Shown here one piece after another: positions 51,274 to 60,376 of a DNA stretch of 64,000 nucleotides. Below the pieces are notes generated by a model. The model worked only from the letters and a program-made list of their open reading frames with translations, had not been told where the DNA came from and made no database searches. Source of the stretch: Allgaiera indica (lineage in GTDB: Bacteria > Pseudomonadota > Alphaproteobacteria > Rhodobacterales > Rhodobacteraceae). Both the position numbers and the translations under genes were made by a program. The stretch lies in NCBI RefSeq assembly GCF_900106675.1, contig NZ_FNOB01000009.1, positions 1 through 64,000 on the forward strand, read 5' to 3'. Within the stretch, counting starts at the first letter, position 1. Each line of letters starts with the position of its first letter.

Positions 51274-53016
51274 TTACGGCATCGCACGAAGCCGGGCCGT
51301 TTCGGTCGGATCCGGCGCGGGCGGTGTACCTTGCAACGCCACGCCGAACAACTGCCGCGCCTGCGCCGCGGTGTAGCGGCCCAGGCGCACGTCTTCGGCC
51401 ACCGCGCGCGGGTCGCGCTTCAGTGGGTCGCCATAGCCGCCGCCCCCCGGGGTGCGCACCTGCACCCGGTCGCCAGGCCCCAGCGCGATGTCCTGTGCCT
51501 TGGAAAGGTGTTCGGGTGTCAGCGCTTTTCCGTCGCGCCAGACGGTCACGATATTCACCGCTCCGTCCGCGCCACCCAACGCGCCTTGCGGACCGACGCG
51601 TCCGTGATCCATCACGAAGCTTGCCCTTGCCGTTCCGCGGCGCAGTTCCAGCAGGTAATCCAGCCCGAACCCGCCGCGGTGCGACCCGGCCCCGCCAGAT
51701 CCCTCGTGCAGGGCGTAATGATGGTAGAGGACGGGGAACTGCTGCTCCATGATCTCGACCGGCGGCGCCTTGGAGATGCCGATGGTCGAGCATCCGTTCG
51801 ACAGCCCGTCGTGATCGGCATTGCCGCCATAGCCGCCGCCCGAAAGCTGATACATGACGAAATCGCGCCCGCGCGCCGGGTCGTGCCCGCCCAGGGCGAA
51901 ATTGCCCGATGTGCCGGCGGGCGCGGCGGTGACGCGGTCGGGAAGCGCCGCCACCAACGCGGCGAAGACGGCCTCGGCGATGCGCTGGCTTACCTCGGCC
52001 GCACAGCCCGACACCGGCCGTGGGTAGTGGGCATCGAGGAAGGTGCCTTCGATGCCCGTCACGATCAGCGGCGCGAAGGCACCTGCGCTGATCGGCACCT
52101 CGGGGAAGATGTGGCGCATGGCCAGATAGACCGAGGACAGCGTCGTCGCCTTCACCGAATTCATCGGCCCGGCGCAGGGCGCGGACGAGCCGGCGAAATC
52201 GAAAATCAGATCCTCGCCCCGGCGCCTGACGGCAAGACGGATTTCCAGCGGCTCGTTCACCACCCCGTCGCTGTCGATCAACGCGAGGCCGCGATGCGTG
52301 CCCTCGGGGATTGCCGCGATGAAGGCGCGCATCTGCGTGGCGGCGCGGGCGCGCAATTCGGCGATCGCCTCGGCGACAGTGGCATCGCCGTAGCGATCCA
52401 TCAGCGCGCCCAACCGGTCCTCGCCCACCATCAGCGCCGCGGCCTGGGCCTTCACGTCGCCGATGCGCTGGTCGGCCACCCGGATGTTCGAGCAGATGAT
52501 CGCGTAGATCTCCTGATCCAGCCGGCCTTCCTTGAACAGCCGCACCGGCGGTAGGCGCAGCCCCTCTTGTTCGACAGCGGTGGCCGAGGCCGAAAACCCC
52601 CCCGGCACCGCGCCGCCGGTATCGGGCCAGTGGCCGGTATTCGACAACCAGCAAAAGATCTTGCCGCCCCGATAGAAGGGCCGGGCGAAGCGCACGTCCA
52701 TCAGATGGGTGCCGCCCAGGTAGGGATCGTTGACGATATAGATATCGCCGGGCTTCGGCGCGGCGGCGCGGCCCGCGGCGATCATCTCGATCAGCGTCGC
52801 GGTCGAGGCCTGCATCGTGCCCACGAAAACCGGCAGCCCGCCGGCGCCCTGGGCGATCAGCGCGCCATCCTCGGCGGCGTAGATCCCGTCCGAGCGGTCG
52901 TTCGCCTCGGCGATCACCGGCGAGAAGGCGGCGCGCGAAAAGCTCAGGTCCATCTCGTCGCAGACCTGCTGCAAGCCGGCCTGGATGACCGACAGGGTGA
53001 TGGGATCAAGGCTCAT
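51274..53016 (-). CDS. hyuB: Hydantoinase/oxoprolinase B subunit (HyuB)
   Basis: A 580-residue HyuB-type subunit, which with HyuA hydrolyses cyclic amides such as N-methylhydantoin or 5-oxoproline in an ATP-dependent way. Conserved parts include LDPITLSVIQAGLQQVCDEM at the start, FSRAAFSPVIAEANDRSDGI, NDPYLGGTHLMDV, LSNTGHWPDTGG and HEGSGGAGSHRGGFG. The start at 53016 overlaps the hyuA stop by four bases. The true substrate cannot be told; no transporter gene accompanies the pair here. Confidence 0.92.
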   Translation of the reverse strand: MSLDPITLSVIQAGLQQVCDEMDLSFSRAAFSPVIAEANDRSDGIYAAEDGALIAQGAGGLPVFVGTMQASTATLIEMIAAGRAAAPKPGDIYIVNDPYLGGTHLMDVRFARPFYRGGKIFCWLSNTGHWPDTGGAVPGGFSASATAVEQEGLRLPPVRLFKEGRLDQEIYAIICSNIRVADQRIGDVKAQAAALMVGEDRLGALMDRYGDATVAEAIAELRARAATQMRAFIAAIPEGTHRGLALIDSDGVVNEPLEIRLAVRRRGEDLIFDFAGSSAPCAGPMNSVKATTLSSVYLAMRHIFPEVPISAGAFAPLIVTGIEGTFLDAHYPRPVSGCAAEVSQRIAEAVFAALVAALPDRVTAAPAGTSGNFALGGHDPARGRDFVMYQLSGGGYGGNADHDGLSNGCSTIGISKAPPVEIMEQQFPVLYHHYALHEGSGGAGSHRGGFGLDYLLELRRGTARASFVMDHGRVGPQGALGGADGAVNIVTVWRDGKALTPEHLSKAQDIALGPGDRVQVRTPGGGGYGDPLKRDPRAVAEDVRLGRYTAAQARQLFGVALQGTPPAPDPTETARLRAMP

Positions 53017-55067
53017 GCCGCGCCTCCGATCGTGACGATGATATTGCCCTGGGCGTCGCCTTCCGCACGGTCGCCCGGCGGGATCAGAAGGGTCGTGTCC
53101 ATCTGCGCCACCACCGCCGGTCCCTGCAGCACCGCGTCCAGCGGCAGGTGATCGCGCCAGTAGACGGGGGTGTCGTGCCAGGCGCCGTCGAAACGGACCG
53201 GGCGGGTGGCGACGCGGGCGTCCCGGGGTCTGGGGCGGCGCCCGGCGGGGTCGATCAGGGTCGACAGATCCAGCGCGGGACGCGCCCCGATGACCGAGCA
53301 ATTGCCATTGACCACCGCGGCGCGGATCTCGGCCAGTTCCACCCGGAAACGCGCGTAGTAGGCCGCTTCGAAGCGGGCGCGCAGCGCGTCTCGGGTGATG
53401 TCGAGGCCGTCCAGCGGCACACGCAACAGGTGGGTTTGGCCCTGGAACTGCATGTCCACGGAATAAAGATGCCGGACCTCGCCTATCTCGATCCGCTCGG
53501 CGGCGATCAGGGCCTCTCCCTCCCGCGCCTGCGCGCGCAACGTGTCGTGCAGCAGGCCCATGTCCAGCGTGTCGAGCGGCGCGTTCAGCGTGGTGACGAA
53601 ATCATGGCGCAGATCGGCCACGACGCAGCCCAGCGCATTGGTGATGCCGGGGCGCGCCGGGATCAGCACCCGGGGAATGCCCAATTCGCGCGCCAGCGCG
53701 CAGGCATGCAACGGCCCCGCCCCGCCGAAGGCGAACAGCGCAAAGTCCCGCGGATCGGCGCCCAGCGAGACCGAGACCATGCGGATCGCCCCCGCCATCT
53801 TGATATTGGCCAACCGGATCACCGCCTCGGCCGCCTCGATGGCCGACAGGCCCAGCCGCGCGCCAAGGGTTTCGTCGAAGATCCGCGCGACGGTCTCCAG
53901 CGTGACGCCGCCTTCCACCGATTTCAGCCCGGCCGGGTCAAGCCGCCCCAGCAGCAGGTTCGCATCCGAAATCGTGGGCTCCACCCCGCCGCGCCCGTAG
54001 CAGATCGGCCCCGGGCTGGCGCCGGCGCTTTCGGGCCCGACCTCCAGCAGCCCCGCCGCGTTGACCCGCGCGATAGAGCCGCCGCCCGCGCCCACCGTGC
54101 GCACATCGACCATCGGCACATGGATCGGCATCGCATATTCGATCTCGATCTCGTTCGAGACCGAGGGCTCGGCCCCGCGGATCAGCGCCACATCGGTCGA
54201 GGTGCCGCCCATGTCATAGGTGATCAGATCCGCGAAACCGCTGGCCCGCCCGGTGTAGGCGGCCGCCATCACGCCCGAGGCCGGCCCCGACATCACCGTC
54301 TTTGCCGCCTCGCGCGCGACCCTGCGCGAGGACACCATGCCGCCGTTGCCGTTCATCACCAGCACCTCGCCGCCATAGCCGCCGCGGGCCAGTTCCTTTT
54401 CCAGCCGGCGGATATAGCGTTCCAGCAGCGGCTGGACCGAGGCATTGACCGCCGCCGTCACGCCGCGCTCGAATTCGCGGCTTTCCGACAGCAGGGCATG
54501 GCCCAAGGTGATGTGGGCGTTGGGCCAGATCGGGCGCAGCACTTCGGCGGCGCGCAATTCATGCGCCGGGTTGGCATAGGCATGAAGGAAATGGATCACC
54601 AGCGATTCGCAGCCCTGGGCCAGTAGATGATAGGCGGCCTCTTGCAGCGCGGCCTCGTCCAGCGGCACGATCACCTCTCCGGCCGCGTCCATCCGTTCGG
54701 GCACCTCAAGGCGCAGATCGCGCGGGATGATCGGGGTGAAGCGGCCCTTCATTCCATAGGCCTGGGGCCGGGTGCGGCGGCCCAGTTCCAGCACGTCGCG
54801 AAAGCCCTGGGTGGTGATCAGCCCGGTCTTCGACAGCTTGCGTTCCAGAACCGCATTGGTCGTCGTCGTCGTGCCGTGGACGATCAGGTCGAGCGCGGGC
54901 AGATCCACCTCTGCCTCGGCCAGCGCGGAAAGCACGCCGAAGGCCTGGTTTTCCAGCGTCGATCGTACCTTGGCCAGCCGCACCGCGCCGCTGCCCGGAT
55001 CCAGCGCCACAAGATCGGTGAACGTGCCGCCCACATCGACCCCCACGACCTGTCCCCGAGCCTCCAT
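53013..55067 (-). CDS. hyuA: Hydantoinase/oxoprolinase A subunit (HyuA)
   Basis: The 684-residue ATP-binding partner of HyuB. Its actin-like ATPase fold is marked by VVGVDVGGTFTDLVALD at the N-terminus, IVHGTTTTTNAVLERK, VMSGPASGVMAAAYTG, LITYDMGGTSTDVALI and FALFAFGGAGPLHACALA. The start at 55067 (MEARGQVVGVDVGG) puts the first motif at residue 8, as usual. It is transcribed first, with hyuB coupled behind it. The 245-base gap to the divergent VOC gene holds its promoter. Confidence 0.94.
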   Translation of the reverse strand: MEARGQVVGVDVGGTFTDLVALDPGSGAVRLAKVRSTLENQAFGVLSALAEAEVDLPALDLIVHGTTTTTNAVLERKLSKTGLITTQGFRDVLELGRRTRPQAYGMKGRFTPIIPRDLRLEVPERMDAAGEVIVPLDEAALQEAAYHLLAQGCESLVIHFLHAYANPAHELRAAEVLRPIWPNAHITLGHALLSESREFERGVTAAVNASVQPLLERYIRRLEKELARGGYGGEVLVMNGNGGMVSSRRVAREAAKTVMSGPASGVMAAAYTGRASGFADLITYDMGGTSTDVALIRGAEPSVSNEIEIEYAMPIHVPMVDVRTVGAGGGSIARVNAAGLLEVGPESAGASPGPICYGRGGVEPTISDANLLLGRLDPAGLKSVEGGVTLETVARIFDETLGARLGLSAIEAAEAVIRLANIKMAGAIRMVSVSLGADPRDFALFAFGGAGPLHACALARELGIPRVLIPARPGITNALGCVVADLRHDFVTTLNAPLDTLDMGLLHDTLRAQAREGEALIAAERIEIGEVRHLYSVDMQFQGQTHLLRVPLDGLDITRDALRARFEAAYYARFRVELAEIRAAVVNGNCSVIGARPALDLSTLIDPAGRRPRPRDARVATRPVRFDGAWHDTPVYWRDHLPLDAVLQGPAVVAQMDTTLLIPPGDRAEGDAQGNIIVTIGGAA

Positions 55068-55312
55068 CCCTGCCTCCGCATCAACCGTTTGTGTGCGAAT
55101 GATTTCCCGTCGCCGAGAGAAAGTCAATCTGAGAGGCGGCGCCCCGATCCAGCCGGGCGCGCGGGGCATGGCACGACACGATCGCGCCGCATGGCAAACC
55201 TCCGCGCAGATCCGTCCGATCGCGCAACCCCGTGACATTCCCCGCCGTCGCGGGAATAGTCGCGCGACGGCGGCGCCGGGCGGAAACCGGCGCCAGCAAT
55301 CAAGGGGGCACC

Positions 55313-55936
55313 GTGCTGATCTTCGACCATTTCGCCGTGTCTGCCGAGACGCTGGAGGACGGGGTTGCCGCCATCGAGGCGGCGCTGGGGCTGCCGATGG
55401 GGCCGGGGGGGCGCCATGCGCGGATGGGCACCCACAACCGCCTGCTGGGGCTTGGCGATCTGTATCTCGAGGTGATCGCCGTCGATCCCGCCGCGCCGGC
55501 CCCCGACCACCCGCGCTGGTTCGATCTGGACGGGTTTTCGGGCGGCGCGCGGGTGACCAACTGGATCGCGCGCAGCAACGATCTGGAAACCGCCCTGGCC
55601 GCCGCGCCCGCTGGCGCCGGCCAGCCGATGCAATTCGCGCGCGACGATCTGCGCTGGCGCATGGCGGTGCCGGCCGATGGCAGGCTGCCCTTCGACAATG
55701 CCTTCCCGGCGTTGATCCAGTGGCAGGGCGCGGCGGCCACCACGCGGCACCCGACCCGGCGGTTGCCGGAAACAGGGTGCCGGCTGAGACGGCTCGAGAT
55801 CGCCCACCCCGGGGCAGAGGCCCTGCGCGCGGCCCTTGCCCCGCTGATCGTCGAGCCCCGCGTCATGGTGGTGCCCGGCCCGCGCCCCGAGATGCGGGCC
55901 GAGATCGACACCCCGCACGGGAGGCGCCGGATATGA
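55313..55936 (+). CDS. VOC superfamily (glyoxalase-like) protein
   Basis: A 207-residue protein with a glyoxalase-like domain: LIFDHFAVSAETLEDGVAAI carries the first-strand His, and HARMGTHNRLLGLGDLYLEVIAVD resembles the metal-binding strand of the family. The start is GTG at 55313, behind CAAGGGGG. Its substrate is unknown. It overlaps the following acetyltransferase gene by four bases (ATGA), so the two products may work together. Confidence 0.8.
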   Translation: MLIFDHFAVSAETLEDGVAAIEAALGLPMGPGGRHARMGTHNRLLGLGDLYLEVIAVDPAAPAPDHPRWFDLDGFSGGARVTNWIARSNDLETALAAAPAGAGQPMQFARDDLRWRMAVPADGRLPFDNAFPALIQWQGAAATTRHPTRRLPETGCRLRRLEIAHPGAEALRAALAPLIVEPRVMVVPGPRPEMRAEIDTPHGRRRI

Positions 55937-56427
55937 GCCTGATCCGCCCCGCCACCGCCTGCGACGCCGATGCCGTCGCGGCGATCTGGAACCCGGTGAT
56001 CCGCGACACCGCGATCACCTTCAACGCAATCGAAAAGGCCGCCGACGACCTGACCCAAAGTTTCGCGCAGAAACGGGCCGACGGCCATGCCTTCCTGGTG
56101 GCCGAGGCCGAGGGGGGCCTTCTGGGTTTCGCCACCTACGGGCAGTTTCGCGGTGGCATCGGCTATGCGCATACGATGGAACACACGATCATCCTGGCCC
56201 CCGCCGCCCGCGGCCGAGGCGTGGGGCGCGCGCTGATGGCGGCGATCGAGGATCACGCGCGCGCGAATGGGGCGCATTCGATCTTCGCCGGGGTCAGCGC
56301 CGAAAACCCGGCCGGCCGGGCCTTTCATGCAGCGCTGGGCTATGCCGAGGTCGCGGTGCTGCGCGAGGTCGGCTTCAAGTTCGGGCGCTGGATGGATCTG
56401 GTGCTGATGTGCAAAATGCTCTCCTGA
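55933..56427 (+). CDS. GNAT acetyltransferase (phosphinothricin acetyltransferase-like)
   Basis: A 164-residue GNAT enzyme of the Pat/Bar-like subgroup: IRPATACDADAVAAIWNPVI near the start, the TITFNAIEK-type segment, ATYGQFRGGIGYAHTMEHTI, and the acetyl-CoA loop LAPAARGRGVGRALM. The end FHAALGYAEVAVLREVGFK is typical. These enzymes acetylate amino groups of small molecules such as methionine sulfoximine or phosphinothricin; the real substrate here is unknown. It is coupled to the VOC gene. Confidence 0.87.
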   Translation: MSLIRPATACDADAVAAIWNPVIRDTAITFNAIEKAADDLTQSFAQKRADGHAFLVAEAEGGLLGFATYGQFRGGIGYAHTMEHTIILAPAARGRGVGRALMAAIEDHARANGAHSIFAGVSAENPAGRAFHAALGYAEVAVLREVGFKFGRWMDLVLMCKMLS

Positions 56428-56458
56428 CATGCCGCGCCGCAGCGGTTAAACTGGCCCC

Positions 56459-57142
56459 ATGTCGATCTGGGCCCGCATCTCTGCCGCGATCTCGTCTCTC
56501 GCCAAGGGCGAGGGGCTGGGTGCGGTGTTCGAAAAGCTGCGCGCGCCGCCCGAACGCTCTGTCGCCTTCACCATCGCGGTGATCGCGCTGGGGGCCAAGA
56601 TGGCCAAGGCCGACGGCCATGTCACCCGAGACGAGGTTTCCGCCTTCCGTCAGGTGTTCGAGATCCCCCCCTCGGAAGAGGCCAATGCCGCGCGGGTCTT
56701 CAACCTGGCGCGCCAGGATGTCGCCGGGTTCGAGGAATACGCCCGCCGAATCAAGCGCATGTTTACCGATGACGACCAGGTGCTGATCGACCTGATGGAT
56801 GGTCTGTTCCACATCGCGGTGGCGGATGGTGAATATCACCCCTCGGAAGACGCCTTCCTGCACCGCGTGGCGCAAATATTCGGCCTCGACGGGCGCTGTT
56901 TTCGCAGCCTCAAGGCCCGCCACATGGCCGATGTGCAACCCGATCCCTATGACGTGCTGGGCGTCGCGCCCGACGCCCCGATCGACGAGGTCCGAACCGC
57001 CTGGCGCCACGCGGTGAAGGATTGCCACCCCGACCGGATGCGCGCGCGCGGCGTCCCGCAAGAGGCGCTGGCGCTGGCCAACGACCGCCTGATCGCCGTG
57101 AATGCCGCCTGGGAGGAAATCTCGGGCCAGCGCGCAGCCTGA
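56459..57142 (+). CDS. TerB/J-domain protein (DjlA-like)
   Basis: A 227-residue co-chaperone-like protein. Residues about 35-150 form a TerB/DjlA-type helical domain (VIALGAKMAKADGHVTRDEV; HIAVADGEYHPSEDAFLHRV). Residues about 162-225 are a J domain (DPYDVLGVAPDAPIDEVRTA) with the HPD motif in DCHPDRM, needed to stimulate DnaK ATPase. Unlike E. coli DjlA, no N-terminal membrane helix is obvious. It starts 31 bases after the acetyltransferase and is followed after six bases by the nuclease-family gene. Confidence 0.88.
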   Translation: MSIWARISAAISSLAKGEGLGAVFEKLRAPPERSVAFTIAVIALGAKMAKADGHVTRDEVSAFRQVFEIPPSEEANAARVFNLARQDVAGFEEYARRIKRMFTDDDQVLIDLMDGLFHIAVADGEYHPSEDAFLHRVAQIFGLDGRCFRSLKARHMADVQPDPYDVLGVAPDAPIDEVRTAWRHAVKDCHPDRMRARGVPQEALALANDRLIAVNAAWEEISGQRAA

Positions 57143-57148
57143 CGCGCG

Positions 57149-58192
57149 ATGCGCATCGCCACCTACAATGTGGAATGGTTCGGCAACCTGTTCAGCGCCG
57201 ACGGCCGGATGCTGGACGATGGCGGATGGTCGGCCCGCTATCAGGTGACGCGGGCGCAGCAGCTTTCGGCGCTGGCGCGGGTGTTTGCGGCGCTCGATGC
57301 CGACGCGGTCATGGTGATCGAGGCCCCCGACGACAATCATCGCCGCTCGACGGTGACCCAGTTGCAGGCCTTCGCGGCCTTTGCCGGCCTCAGGGCGCGG
57401 CGTGCGGTGATCGGCTTTCCCTCGGACACCGAGCAGGAGATCGCGCTGCTGTTCGATCCCGACCGGATCAGTGCCGAACATGCGCCGATGGGCGCGCCGA
57501 CCGGCAAGAAGGGCGCGCCTGCCGGCCCCAACGGCGCGCCGCGCTTCGACACGGTGTTTCGCTATGATCTGGATATCGATGCCGCGCCGGAGCCGATCAC
57601 CTTTTCGAAGCCGCCGCTGGAACTGGCGGTCACCACCAGGGCCGGGCTTTCGCTGCGGATGATCGGGGTCCATGCGAAATCGAAGGCCCCGCACGGCGCG
57701 CGCACACCCGAACAGGCGGTGCGCATCGGCATCGAGAACCGGCGCAAGCAACTGGCGCAATGCGTCTGGCTGCGCGCCCGGGTCGACGAGGTGCTGGACG
57801 CGGGCACGCCATTGATGGTGATGGGCGATTTCAACGACGGACCCGGTCTCGACGAATATGAGCGCCTTTTCGGCCATTCAGGGATCGAGGTGGTGCTGGG
57901 GCTGGACGCCGACAGCAGCCGGCGGCTGATCGATCCGCATGCACAGATGGCGCTGAGCGCGCGGATGGGGGCACAGCCGGCGTCGGCGCGGTTCTACCTG
58001 GTCGATCAGAAACGCTATTTCTCGGCGCTGCTGGATTATATCATGCTCAGCCCCGATCTGATGTCGAAACGGCCGGCCTGGCGCATCTGGCACCCGTTCG
58101 ACGATCCTGAATGCTGGGCCGACACCCCCCTGCGCGAGGCCCTGCTTGCGGCATCGGATCATTTCCCGGTCAGCGTCGATCTGGAGATCTAG
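57149..58192 (+). CDS. Endonuclease/exonuclease/phosphatase family protein
   Basis: A 347-residue EEP-fold protein. The N-terminus RIATYNVEWFGNLF carries the metal-binding Asn, DADAVMVIEAPDDN aligns with the catalytic Glu motif, and LMVMGDFNDGPGLDEYE is the conserved GDFN motif. ASDHFPVSVDLEI at the end is the catalytic His motif. There is no signal peptide. Substrate (DNA, phospholipid or phosphate ester) cannot be told. Confidence 0.88.
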   Translation: MRIATYNVEWFGNLFSADGRMLDDGGWSARYQVTRAQQLSALARVFAALDADAVMVIEAPDDNHRRSTVTQLQAFAAFAGLRARRAVIGFPSDTEQEIALLFDPDRISAEHAPMGAPTGKKGAPAGPNGAPRFDTVFRYDLDIDAAPEPITFSKPPLELAVTTRAGLSLRMIGVHAKSKAPHGARTPEQAVRIGIENRRKQLAQCVWLRARVDEVLDAGTPLMVMGDFNDGPGLDEYERLFGHSGIEVVLGLDADSSRRLIDPHAQMALSARMGAQPASARFYLVDQKRYFSALLDYIMLSPDLMSKRPAWRIWHPFDDPECWADTPLREALLAASDHFPVSVDLEI

Positions 58193-58218
58193 CCGCCCGT
58201 CCCCATCCGGGTCTTCCC

Positions 58219-58270
58219 CCTTCACCTTGGAAAAATACTCCACGGGGGTCCGGGGGTGTGAAACCCCCGG
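58219..58270 (+). repeat. Dispersed intergenic repeat plus terminator hairpin
   Basis: 58219-58240 (CCTTCACCTTGG then AAAAATACTC) is the inverse orientation of the arm seen at 28364-28386. It is followed by a CCGGGGGT/ACCCCCGG hairpin (58250-58257 with 58263-58270) whose loop and flank match the GGGTGTAAAACCCCC segment near 24004. It lies 27 bases after the nuclease-family stop and probably ends that transcript. Confidence 0.75.
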
Positions 58271-58341
58271 CGCCGCCACCGGCCCCGGGGCGCCGAAGCC
58301 GACGCTTTGAGCGACTCACCCTCCGGGCCTATACTGCCTGC

Positions 58342-58686
58342 ATGAAACCGCCGGTCTTGGTTCTTTGCCTCGCGCTTGCATCCCCCGCCCTGGCCGAGGG
58401 CGACGGCCCGCCTCCTGCACCGCCATCCAGCCCGCCCGCCGCGTCCGGCGACATGTCGAAAGGCTTCGACCTGATGCAGCAGGGCACGCGGCTGATGTTA
58501 CGCGGGATGCTGGCGCAGATGCAGCCCAAGATGCGGCAGATGCTGGACAGCCTGGGCACGCTGATGGGCGACCTGAACGCCTACGAGGCACCGGTCGTGC
58601 TGCCCAACGGCGATATCCTGATCCGCCGAAAGGTGCCGCTGGTGCCGATCCCGCCGGGCGATCCGGGCAACGAGACCGCGCTCTAG
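58342..58686 (+). CDS. Small secreted protein of unknown function
   Basis: A 114-residue protein with a signal peptide (residues 1-18, MKPPVLVLCLALASPALA). A Pro-rich stretch follows, then a Met-rich amphipathic helix (SKGFDLMQQGTRLMLRGML, then AQMQPKMRQML) and a C-terminal beta segment (APVVLPNGDILIRRKVPL). I know similar short periplasmic proteins from Rhodobacteraceae but no function. Its stop abuts the convergent ppx gene. Confidence 0.7.
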   Translation: MKPPVLVLCLALASPALAEGDGPPPAPPSSPPAASGDMSKGFDLMQQGTRLMLRGMLAQMQPKMRQMLDSLGTLMGDLNAYEAPVVLPNGDILIRRKVPLVPIPPGDPGNETAL

Positions 58687-60249
58687 CTAGCCGCGACCAT
58701 GGCCGTGGCCGCGCGCGACGGTGACCTTTGCGCTCACCTGCAGCGCCGCGGCAAGCGAGGCAAAGCGCGCCTGCGCGACCTCTCCGAAAAGGCCCTCGCC
58801 ATCATCCTTCAGGCGCAGCTCCAGGATCTCCTTGCGCGGGAAATAGCGCAGCTCCGCCACCCGGGTCGGATCATCCATGGCGATCATCGCGCCAAAGCGC
58901 ATCGCTTTGCCCAGCACCTCGGCCTCCTGCAATTCGCGCGCGTCGAGCAACTTGTAGAGCGGCTCGAAACGGGTGCCCGAGCGGCTGTTCTTGTAGCGGT
59001 GCAGAAGCGCCAGACCCAGGAACACGCGCTCTCGGTGGTCCAGCCCGCCCAGGTTGGCGCGGGTCGCGTTGTCGAAGCAGACCTCGGCGCGGTAATCGGG
59101 ATGCGCGCGCCAGGTGGTGTCGTGCAGAAGACAGGCTGCCTTGATCAGCCGCAGCCGCGCGCGGGGCGCGGATCGGTAAAGCGGCATTAGGAAATCATAC
59201 AGCTTGCGGCCGAAACCGGGCTGCCGGGCATTGGTGGCCTCGGCGAAGCGGCAGGCTTCGATCAGCGGGTCGCGGGCGCGCAGACGCTGCGGCATCTGCT
59301 CGTACAGCAGGCCTTCGCGGATCCCGTAGGAGGAGATGTCGATCTCCTTGGGGCGGAAGATCCGGATCAGCTGCTTCAGCACCTCGGCGGCCAGCGGCAC
59401 CAGCTCCATCCGGGCGGGCGAGGTGCCGGTCTTGCCGCGCAATTCGTTCAGATCGCTCTTGGAGATCAGGTCGATCGTGGCCAGCGCGTGCTTCTGGCTC
59501 ATGCGATATTCATGCAGCACCGCCAGCGGATAGTCGCGCCGCTCCATGTCGATCTTGGCCAGCGCCCGCCACGATCCGCCGACAAGGTAAAGCCGCCGGT
59601 GATCGGCCTCCAATTCGACCTTCAGCTCGTTGAGCACCTTCTCGATATGCTTCTTGCGGCCCTTGGCGCCGCCCTCGATCTGCTGCAGGCGGAACGGCCC
59701 CAGCGGCGAAGTCACGCGCTTGCCGATGCGGCCCTGGCCGACGACCGCCAACTCCATCGACGAGCCGCCGATATCGCAGACGATGCCCTCGGCCTCGGGC
59801 CAGCCCAGAAGCACGCCCTGCGCCGACAGCCGCGCCTCCTCGGCGCCGTCGATGACCCATAGGCGCAGGCCGGTTTCGCGCAGGATCTCGGCGCGGAATG
59901 CGTCGCCGTCCTCGGCCTCGCGCATGGCGGCTGTGGCGACCGCGGTAAGCGAGGGGATGCCCATGCTCTTCGCGATCAGCACGAAGCGGCGAAGCGCCGA
60001 AAGCGCGCGCCGCTTGCCCTCGGGGTTCAGCCGGCCGGTGGCCGCCAGTCCCTGGCCCAGACCGCAAAGGATCTTCTCGTTGTAGAAATAGGCGGGCGAA
60101 CGCGCGGCGCCGTCGAAGACCACCAGGCGCACCGAGTTCGAGCCCACATCGACCACGCCGATGCGCGACAGCGCCCGGGCCGAGGGATCCTCGAAAAGCG
60201 GGCGCCCGAAGGGGCCCCAATCCTCGGCCGTTGCGGTCTGGTCGGTCAT
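58687..60249 (-). CDS. ppx: Exopolyphosphatase (Ppx/GppA family)
   Basis: Ppx removes terminal phosphates from polyphosphate; some members also act on pppGpp. The 520-residue protein starts its actin-like ATPase fold at IGVVDVGSNSVRLVVFDG, with TAVATAAMREAEDGDAF, GIVCDIGGSSMELAVVG and the later ISSYGIREGLLYEQM. The C-terminal helical domain includes LLHDTTWRAHPDY, an HD-like segment common in alphaproteobacterial forms. It lies downstream of ppk in the same direction, so synthesis and breakdown of polyphosphate are genetically linked. Confidence 0.94.
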   Translation of the reverse strand: MTDQTATAEDWGPFGRPLFEDPSARALSRIGVVDVGSNSVRLVVFDGAARSPAYFYNEKILCGLGQGLAATGRLNPEGKRRALSALRRFVLIAKSMGIPSLTAVATAAMREAEDGDAFRAEILRETGLRLWVIDGAEEARLSAQGVLLGWPEAEGIVCDIGGSSMELAVVGQGRIGKRVTSPLGPFRLQQIEGGAKGRKKHIEKVLNELKVELEADHRRLYLVGGSWRALAKIDMERRDYPLAVLHEYRMSQKHALATIDLISKSDLNELRGKTGTSPARMELVPLAAEVLKQLIRIFRPKEIDISSYGIREGLLYEQMPQRLRARDPLIEACRFAEATNARQPGFGRKLYDFLMPLYRSAPRARLRLIKAACLLHDTTWRAHPDYRAEVCFDNATRANLGGLDHRERVFLGLALLHRYKNSRSGTRFEPLYKLLDARELQEAEVLGKAMRFGAMIAMDDPTRVAELRYFPRKEILELRLKDDGEGLFGEVAQARFASLAAALQVSAKVTVARGHGHGRG

Positions 60250-60376
60250 CTGGCGGTTCGCCTTGGTTCGCGAAGACTGTGCCGGCGCGCGCGCGGCGCG
60301 TCAACGGGCCCGGGGGCTTCGTGCGGCTGGGAAGGCATGGCAGGGCGCGGGGGCATGGTGGCGATCATCCCGGGGG